Translations under genes and position numbers: made by a program
DNA from: G963667675 sp963667675
GTDB lineage: Bacteria; Chloroflexota; Dehalococcoidia; Lucifugimonadales; UBA3495
Assembly (NCBI GenBank): GCA_963667675.1
Contig: OY763929.1
Location: 620,001-684,000 of the forward strand
Reading direction: 5' to 3'
DNA: 64,000 nucleotides
Part shown: positions 58,364 through 64,000 of the stretch, piece after piece
How positions within the stretch are numbered: position 1 is the stretch's first letter
How the letters are laid out: the number at the start of each line of letters is the position of its first letter
Notes under the pieces: model-generated
Told to the model about the DNA's origin: nothing
What the model saw: only the letters and a program-made list of their open reading frames with translations
Database searches by the model: none

Positions 58364-59386
58364 CTACGTCCCCCGTCCCTGCTTGACCCTCTCCCGAGAC
58401 GCCAGGCCTTTTGCCCCGTTTTGTGGATGCCGCCAGCTGTCCAGAAGCGACGCCCGGTGTACGCATTGCAGGGTGCAGTAGGGGGCGCAGGGCTTCTCGG
58501 AGAAGTGTTCTCTGCGCATGTCCTCACGGGTGTAGCCTTCCAAGGGAACTCCGGGATAACCCTTTTGCTGGGAACACCAGTGCACCAGCCCGAACTCGTC
58601 CACGTACAGGAACCGTGAGCCGGCGCGGCACTTCCAGTTGTTGGGCTTGCCCCGGGCCAGGTTCTCTTGGAACGAGTCCACCAGGCCGAAGCCCATACCC
58701 GCCCGCTTCTTGATTTTCCGGTAGACCACTCGTTCCCGTTCGTCCAGGGGCTTCATGCGCCCCTGCCCGTCGTGCAGTATTCCCAGGGAAGCGTTGAAGC
58801 CCAACTCTTTGGCCCGGTCGGCCACCGCCAGCGCCGCTTCCGGCTCGGAAATCCCGGCGCCTATAACCGCATTGGCGTTCACCCCGAACTGTGCGTGCTC
58901 GGAAAGCAAAGCCAGCTTTTGGTCCAGCACCTTCAGGCTCTTCATCGAGAACTCGTCGGGGTTTATGTTGTCGATGGATATCTGCAGATAGTCCAGGCCC
59001 GCCGCATTGAGCCCTGCAATCCGTTTTTTCGTCAAAAGGTACCCGTTGGTGATCACCGTCGCTACTATGCCGCGCTTGCGGATGCGGGCAATGACCTCAT
59101 CCAGGTCGGGATGCAGCAACGGCTCGCCGCCAGTGAGAGTTACTATCGACGTGCCCATGGAAGCAAGGCGATCGACGCGCCCCAATAGAGCCTCTACAGG
59201 GACGGGGTCAGACACTTGGTCGTATTCGTTGCAATAGGCGCAGGAAAGATTGCACCGCCGGGTTGCCACCAGGTGGACCAATATCGGATTGCGAGTCCAG
59301 ACCAACCCCTTGGCCGTCAGCCGCGCTATGCGCAGGCCCCGGTGCGCTTGTGTCGCTGTCTTTCTAATCGAGTTCAGGCCGGTCAC
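58364..59386 (-). CDS. Radical SAM protein with C-terminal Cys cluster
   Basis: In this 340-residue protein the [4Fe-4S] motif CNLSCAYC (Cys 45, 49, 52) sits in VHLVATRRCNLSCAYCNEYD, followed by VTLTGGEPLLHPDLDEV and VITNGYLLTKKRI, the radical SAM core. C-terminal Cys residues (CRAG, WCSQQ, CAPYCTLQC) suggest a SPASM-like auxiliary cluster site. SPASM proteins modify peptides or small molecules. No precursor peptide is visible next to it. Assignment beyond the superfamily is not possible. Confidence 0.88.
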   Translation of the reverse strand: MTGLNSIRKTATQAHRGLRIARLTAKGLVWTRNPILVHLVATRRCNLSCAYCNEYDQVSDPVPVEALLGRVDRLASMGTSIVTLTGGEPLLHPDLDEVIARIRKRGIVATVITNGYLLTKKRIAGLNAAGLDYLQISIDNINPDEFSMKSLKVLDQKLALLSEHAQFGVNANAVIGAGISEPEAALAVADRAKELGFNASLGILHDGQGRMKPLDERERVVYRKIKKRAGMGFGLVDSFQENLARGKPNNWKCRAGSRFLYVDEFGLVHWCSQQKGYPGVPLEGYTREDMRREHFSEKPCAPYCTLQCVHRASLLDSWRHPQNGAKGLASRERVKQGRGT

Positions 59387-59481
59387 CTTCCAAGTTACCG
59401 TAGGCTGTCCATTTTAGCAGGCTGGCGCACGACCGGCAGGCAGCAACGTGGTCGCATAGCCCCACTGGTCCAGCCCTCACC

Positions 59482-61785
59482 CTAATTCGCTGCGCCCGGC
59501 GTCGGGTTGTCTACCGTGCGGAAATCCCCGGTAGCGTCCGGGACCCGGGCATAGCTCAACCCTTCCCCAGCCTGCCCATCGTTCCAGTCCACGCTATCGA
59601 CCAAAGCGCCGTCGGCCGTCCACACTCCCAACTCTTCGTCGCTTCCCAGGGCGAATCCGGGCCAGGCGTCCTTGTCCAATTCGACTTGCAGGTACTCCCC
59701 AGGCGCCATCACCAGTCCATCCGGGAAGGCCGCCCGCTTGCTTGGATCCTTCAGGTCATCGGCCACGGTGAAGTTAGCCAGGACCAGGTGCGAGTCCGAA
59801 GCGTTGTAAAGCTCGAACCAGTCCAGCGGATCCCCTTTAGAGGCCACCTCGTTGATCACCAAGCCTGCGTCAGACTCATACGCGATGGAAACAGGCTCCT
59901 CAGCATCGTCTCCCCAGCTGCCGAAAACTCCAAAGAAGCTGCCGGAAATCGCCGCGCCGCTGTCCACGCCCGCCTCGGACAATTCCAGCTTGCCTTCAGT
60001 GAACGGCGTGAAGCTGTCCGGCTCGGTGGCCCCGGCTGGAATGGACCATACCCCTCCCGCTATCTTGTCCTTTCCGATGACCAGTGTTGCGCCGCTTGTC
60101 AGGCTTTCTATGGGCATCGCCAGGGTAAAGCCGCCAATCGAGCCGTCATCCTCCAACGCAATGCCTGCTAAAGAGGCCAAGTTGTCCAACCCTGGCAAAA
60201 GACCCATCTCCTCCGGGCTGGCGTGGCCGGCGATTATCCCTATGCCGTCCAGAGGCTGTTCCTCCCCGCCAACTGACAGGTAGACGACCTCGCCCTCTCC
60301 AAAGGGATTGAAGCTCTTATTGCTTCCCCAATTGGTCTCGAATTTGACCTCCAACGTGCCAGACTCGCCCGTTGCCGGCGGTGGGTCCGGCCACTCCGGC
60401 GGCGGCGTCAGATCCTCCAGTATCTCCGCCCGGCGTTTCTTGATGAACTGCCGCACCCGCCCCGCATCCGCCGCCGCGCCTGGCCGCGCCTCGGCCAAGG
60501 AGTGTTCCTCCACGATGGCAGCCATTGTGTCAACCAAGGCCAGCAGTTCTTCCTCATCCCAAGCCGTGTCCAGAATCTCCTTCAACTCGGCGACGTACCG
60601 GGCCCGCCACTCTGCGTCGTTATACAGCCGGTTGGCGATGGCCGCCAGCGCCAGCACCGAGGGCGGAGGCTCCGTAACGTGATCGAACACGTTGGGGTCT
60701 TCCTCCAAGTGGAAGGTGCTGTCCACCCCCCAGGGAATGAACACGAACTTGCCGCCGGGTTCCCGGTAGAACCAGTAGTTGTTGCGGTTCCCGGCATACC
60801 CGTCCCAGTGCCCCACCAGCACCTCCGTGGCCCAGAACGACAGAAATCTGTCCAGGTCAACCACCGCAGCCAGTGCTTCCAGGCCGGCGTCAGACGGGTC
60901 CTGGAGGGCGGCCACCACCGCATTGATGCCCGACCAGTCGTTTTCCTCCTCGTTGTTCTTCTTTTCTATCGTTCCCCGGTATTCGGGAGTGAAGTCGCTC
61001 ACCGTTCCTTCGTACAAGTTGCCTTCTGCGCTGTCGAAGTGCCGGGCCAAAAACGGAACCTTGATTTCCTCGACGTGAACGTACAGGCCCAGGTCCTTGC
61101 CGTTGACTGTCACCGTGGCGAAGTTGCACCGTGGCGCAGGGGAACCGGCGGAGGCGAAGACGTGGAGAGTCAGGCAGGTGTTGATCATTGACGAGTCCTG
61201 AACGCTGTTGTTCAGGGTCATCCGCTCCATGACCCCGCTCAGAGACTGGCCGTCCACGTACTTGTCGAACCGCAGCTTCAGCGCCGGTTTGGTGTCGCTC
61301 TGCGAGCCCAGGAACCCCTTCTTGCGGACGCCCACTTCAGTGTGGGTCTCACCGTCCACAGTCACCGTGGCGGAGAACCAGGTGTAAATGTCCGAGAAGG
61401 GCCGGGATAGCTGGTATTCTTCAATTTCCGCCAGCACGTCCTCGAAGGTCCTGGTCTGGTGTCGCAGCGTGTCCCAGTCTTCGGGCGCAATCTCAATTTC
61501 GACCTCCAGCACCCGCTCCATGGCAAAGAATGCATCGCTGGGGTCGATTTCGACAACCAGTGTTGGCGTCGCCGGCGGCTGTTCCTGCATTGGAGCAGAC
61601 GTCGCCGCGGCAGTGGGTGTTGTCACCGCTGTTGGTGCTGCCGCCGTAGCGGGCGTAGCCGCCGCAGTTGGCGCGTCCTTCTCATCAGTGTCTGACCCGC
61701 ACCCGGCCGTTGCCAGCAGCATGCCAGCCACGGCCCCCGCCGCTAGCAGCGTGAATATACCCTTGGGTAGATATTGGAATTTCGT
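59482..61785 (-). CDS. CotH-kinase-like lipoprotein with lamin-tail domain, probable ACG start
   Basis: A CotH core (about 75-450) contains VRKKGFLGSQSDTKPALKLR, LYVHVEEIKVPFLARHF, LYEGTVSDFTPEY, VGHWDGYAGNRNNYW and FVFIPWGVDSTFHL. The C-terminal ~110 residues form a lamin-tail domain starting VINEVASKGDPLDWFELYN. CotH proteins are atypical secreted or coat-associated protein kinases. The first in-frame GTG (61731) leaves only ten residues before Cys. Translating from ACG 61783-61785 gives KFQYLPK plus a hydrophobic core ending ATAGC, a proper lipoprotein signal, with AAGGGGGG 5 nt upstream. No ATG/GTG/TTG exists in frame between there and the stop upstream. Confidence 0.82.
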   Translation of the reverse strand, partial: TKFQYLPKGIFTLLAAGAVAGMLLATAGCGSDTDEKDAPTAAATPATAAAPTAVTTPTAAATSAPMQEQPPATPTLVVEIDPSDAFFAMERVLEVEIEIAPEDWDTLRHQTRTFEDVLAEIEEYQLSRPFSDIYTWFSATVTVDGETHTEVGVRKKGFLGSQSDTKPALKLRFDKYVDGQSLSGVMERMTLNNSVQDSSMINTCLTLHVFASAGSPAPRCNFATVTVNGKDLGLYVHVEEIKVPFLARHFDSAEGNLYEGTVSDFTPEYRGTIEKKNNEEENDWSGINAVVAALQDPSDAGLEALAAVVDLDRFLSFWATEVLVGHWDGYAGNRNNYWFYREPGGKFVFIPWGVDSTFHLEEDPNVFDHVTEPPPSVLALAAIANRLYNDAEWRARYVAELKEILDTAWDEEELLALVDTMAAIVEEHSLAEARPGAAADAGRVRQFIKKRRAEILEDLTPPPEWPDPPPATGESGTLEVKFETNWGSNKSFNPFGEGEVVYLSVGGEEQPLDGIGIIAGHASPEEMGLLPGLDNLASLAGIALEDDGSIGGFTLAMPIESLTSGATLVIGKDKIAGGVWSIPAGATEPDSFTPFTEGKLELSEAGVDSGAAISGSFFGVFGSWGDDAEEPVSIAYESDAGLVINEVASKGDPLDWFELYNASDSHLVLANFTVADDLKDPSKRAAFPDGLVMAPGEYLQVELDKDAWPGFALGSDEELGVWTADGALVDSVDWNDGQAGEGLSYARVPDATGDFRTVDNPTPGAAN

Positions 61786-61819
61786 GTGTGCCCCCCTTCT
61801 CGGTCCCTCTTCCGCCGGC

Positions 61820-62788
61820 CTAGGGCGTTAACAACACCTTCCCGGTGGTCAGGCGGCCCTCCAACTGCCGATGTGCCTCATGGGCCTCTGACAGCGGCAG
61901 ATTGAGGCTGATGTTCAGCTTCAACTGTCCCGTGGCTACCCAGTCCAGGACCTCGTTAGCCCGCCGCAACAGCTCCTCCCGCGTGGCGGTGAAGTCCGCC
62001 AGTGTGGGCCGGGTCAATGACAGGGAGCCGTTCCAGAGTATGGTCGTGTCGACGGGAGGGATCAGCCCGCTGGCCGACCCGTACAGTGCCATGTACCCCC
62101 GCCGCCCCAGGCAGTTCATTCCCTTGGCGAAGGTGCTCAACCCCACCGAGTCGTACACGATCTTCACCCCCTGCCCACCGGTGGCCCTCTTCACTTCCTC
62201 CTCGAAGTCGTGCTGCGTGTAGTTGATCACTACGTCGGCGCCGAGGCCTCGCGCTACCTCAGCCTTGGCATCAGTGGAAACCGTGGTAAACACCTGGGCC
62301 CCCACCTGTTTGAGCATCTGGATGAGCATCGATCCCATTCCACCGGCTCCGGCGTGCACCAGCGCCGCGTCCCCCGGGTTCAGTCGGACGATGTCGAACA
62401 CCAGGAAATGGGCGGTCATCGCCTGGATCATTGTGGCCGCCGCTGTGGCAAACTCCATGCCTTCAGGAAGCCGTACCACCAACCAGGACGGGACCGCTTG
62501 CCGCTCGGCGTAGGTCCCCGTGTACATGGCGTAGGCCACCCGGTCTCCCACAGAAACTTCGCTGACACCCTCACCCACCGCGGTGACCACCCCCGCGGCC
62601 TCCCGGCCTGGTGTCCAGGGAAGGTCTCCCGGAGGCGTGGCCCCTCGGCGGCTGGCAACGTCTGTGAAATTGACCCCGATGGCCTTGATGTCGACCAAAG
62701 TCTCTCCGGGCCCCGGGCTGGGATCGGGCGCATCCTCGTACAAGAGCACTTCGGGCCCGCCCGTCTCATGGATCCTCACGGTTTTCAT
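61820..62788 (-). CDS. Quinone oxidoreductase-like medium-chain dehydrogenase
   Basis: This 322-residue MDR-superfamily protein has an N-terminal GroES-like domain (VDIKAIGVNFTDVASRRG, PGREAAGVVTAVGEGV) and a Rossmann domain with VHAGAGGMGSMLIQMLKQVG for NADPH. No catalytic-zinc Cys/His set is present, matching zeta-crystallin/QOR members that reduce quinones or enoyl groups. It begins 168 bp from a divergent enoyl-CoA hydratase gene. Confidence 0.93.
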   Translation of the reverse strand: MKTVRIHETGGPEVLLYEDAPDPSPGPGETLVDIKAIGVNFTDVASRRGATPPGDLPWTPGREAAGVVTAVGEGVSEVSVGDRVAYAMYTGTYAERQAVPSWLVVRLPEGMEFATAAATMIQAMTAHFLVFDIVRLNPGDAALVHAGAGGMGSMLIQMLKQVGAQVFTTVSTDAKAEVARGLGADVVINYTQHDFEEEVKRATGGQGVKIVYDSVGLSTFAKGMNCLGRRGYMALYGSASGLIPPVDTTILWNGSLSLTRPTLADFTATREELLRRANEVLDWVATGQLKLNISLNLPLSEAHEAHRQLEGRLTTGKVLLTP

Positions 62789-62956
62789 TGCGCCTCCGCT
62801 GAAACAAGGGTGTCCGACTCCCCGAAAGAGTACAGGAAATGGGCGCTTCTGGAAAGCCGGCCGGCAATGCAGCAGAGTTTACATGCCCCATCCCGTGTGG
62901 TGTACTAATGGGCGTCGCTGCCGCATGGATTTACCCGCACGGAGGAGAGCATCGTT

Positions 62957-63727
62957 ATGAGCGCCCAGGCTGTCATCGTCGACAAGACGGACCGCGTCGC
63001 AGTCCTCACCTTGAACCGCCCCAAGGTGTTGAACGCCATGAACCTCCAACTCGTCCGAGAGTTGGACATCGCGTTGACCGAGTTCGAACACGACGACGGC
63101 GTGGGAGCGATAATCATCACCGGGGCGGGAGAGCGGGCTTTCTCCGCCGGCGCGGACATTCACGAGAACCGGGAAATCACCGACGAGGAACGGCCCCGGT
63201 ACTCCGCCGAAAGAACGCAGCACACCTGGCGACTGGCCACCTATCCCAAGCCCATTATCGGTGCCATCAACGGGCTGTGCTACGGCGGAGGCACGGTCCT
63301 CGCCACGTCCCTGGACTTTCTTATTGGCTGCGAGCGCACCAGCTTCCGGTTCCTGGCCGTCAACTACGGCCAGATGAACGCCACCTGGAGCCTCCCCACC
63401 ATACTCGGCTGGCCCCGGGTCAAAGAACTACTCTACAGCGGCCGCGAGGTGTTCGCCGAGGAGTCCTACCGCATCGGCCTCATCAACCACCTGGTTTCAT
63501 CCGGCGAGTTGCTGGACAAGGCGGTGGAGGCCGCCTCCGGTATCGCCAAGAACCGCGTCGCCTCCGTGGCCAACATCAAGCAGATTCTGTTGGAACACAC
63601 GGGACTATCCCTGGAGCAACAATACATGGCCGAGGTCGAAGGACGGCAAGACCGCTTCAAGGGACTCTCGGTGGAAGAAGGCTTCGCCGACTTTCTCAAC
63701 CGCAAGGGCCGCAAGCCGCGGGCCTAA
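62957..63727 (+). CDS. Enoyl-CoA hydratase/isomerase family protein
   Basis: This 256-residue crotonase-fold protein has VAVLTLNRPKVLNAMNLQLV, IIITGAGERAFSAGADIHEN, KPIIGAINGLCYGGGTVLA and a C-terminal helix block with SVEEGFADFLNRKGRKPR. It probably acts on a CoA thioester in beta-oxidation-like catabolism. GGAGGAG precedes ATG 62957. It differs clearly from the crotonase at 56790, so the two are not recent duplicates. Confidence 0.92.
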   Translation: MSAQAVIVDKTDRVAVLTLNRPKVLNAMNLQLVRELDIALTEFEHDDGVGAIIITGAGERAFSAGADIHENREITDEERPRYSAERTQHTWRLATYPKPIIGAINGLCYGGGTVLATSLDFLIGCERTSFRFLAVNYGQMNATWSLPTILGWPRVKELLYSGREVFAEESYRIGLINHLVSSGELLDKAVEAASGIAKNRVASVANIKQILLEHTGLSLEQQYMAEVEGRQDRFKGLSVEEGFADFLNRKGRKPRA

Positions 63728-63739
63728 CCCGATCCAGCC

Positions 63740-64000
63740 ATGTCCCAGGAACCCACTGTCCCACGGTTGCCCCTGGGCCGCGCCGGGTTGGAGCCAGACG
63801 CCGCGGCGCCCGACGGCTCCGAGATTCGCTTCCTCATCGACCACCGTCACGGCGCCCGCCGCGCCAGCATGGTCCACGTTACCCTGCCCGCCGGACAGGT
63901 CTCCCGCCCCGTCTGGCACCGCACTGTGGAAGAGATCTGGTACGTCCTGGAAGGCCGCGGCCAGGTGTGGCGCTGCCCGCCAGGCGCTCCCGCCGAGTCT
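63740..64000 (+). CDS. Cupin-domain protein (3' part beyond the window)
   Basis: ATG at 63740 starts 12 bp after the hydratase stop and the frame is open for 87 codons to the window edge. The visible part has MVHVTLPAGQVSRPVWHRTV followed by EEIWYVLEGRGQVW, the first cupin motif G(x)5HxH-like region with a terminal G-x-G strand. It is likely a small metal-binding cupin; the second motif lies outside the window. Confidence 0.75.
   Translation, partial: MSQEPTVPRLPLGRAGLEPDAAAPDGSEIRFLIDHRHGARRASMVHVTLPAGQVSRPVWHRTVEEIWYVLEGRGQVWRCPPGAPAES

Overview
This is a 64 kb stretch of a GC-rich bacterial chromosome. The gene mix fits a Chloroflexota genome of the Dehalococcoidia/SAR202 type: many single-copy catabolic enzymes (MmgE/PrpD, phosphotriesterase-like, LLM flavin oxidoreductase, VOC, two enoyl-CoA hydratases, medium-chain dehydrogenase), lipoproteins with Thr/Pro/Ala-rich linkers, several GTG/TTG starts, and families of palindromic intergenic repeats. 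No rRNA or other taxonomic marker is present, so this placement is an inference.

Layout. 1-11.5 kb: a sugar-lactonase family enzyme, an NHL propeller, a CADD-type oxygenase, a fused tandem MarR regulator, a phosphotriesterase-like enzyme, a GNAT, an MBL hydrolase, a three-domain AMP-ligase/carrier/acyltransferase, a corrinoid adenosyltransferase and BioY. 11.4-18.2 kb: three minus-strand tRNAs (Leu-TAA, Cys-GCA, Leu-GAG) and, between them, a compact DNA-modification island (13.28-17.85 kb). The island holds a D12 adenine methylase, a 55-residue protein, a beta-class methyltransferase, a methyltransferase fused to an HNH nuclease, a helical 100-residue protein and a protein with a candidate Cys/His zinc site. 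18.3-29.1 kb: housekeeping genes (sucCD, hflKC, ftsH, a sulfurtransferase, dxs). 29.4-36.4 kb: a complete type II-C CRISPR-Cas9 locus (tracrRNA, cas9, cas1, cas2, 22 repeats) followed by a coiled-coil gene. 37.1 kb: glnA. 38.5-42.7 kb: a lower-GC segment with a small membrane protein behind a strong promoter and a structured leader RNA, and a 1,169-residue SIR2-domain protein. 42.8-52.5 kb: oxidoreductase, metallopeptidase lipoprotein, pth, ligA, sugar-phosphate isomerase, yvcK and a glycosyltransferase. 52.5-64 kb: rpiB and scattered catabolic genes, a radical SAM protein, a CotH lipoprotein with a probable ACG start, and a truncated cupin.

Three separate defence-type loci (methylation/HNH island, Cas9, SIR2) lie within 30 kb. 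In the CRISPR locus the tracrRNA is on the minus strand, divergent from cas9. Its anti-repeat, a Rho-independent terminator at the cas end of the array, and a perfect TATAAT at the 3' end of every repeat (minus-strand reading) agree that crRNAs are made leftward from promoters inside the repeats, as in Neisseria type II-C systems. The least familiar items are the methyltransferase/HNH island, the structured RNA with its small membrane protein beside the SIR2 gene, and the coiled-coil gene that reads into the CRISPR array.
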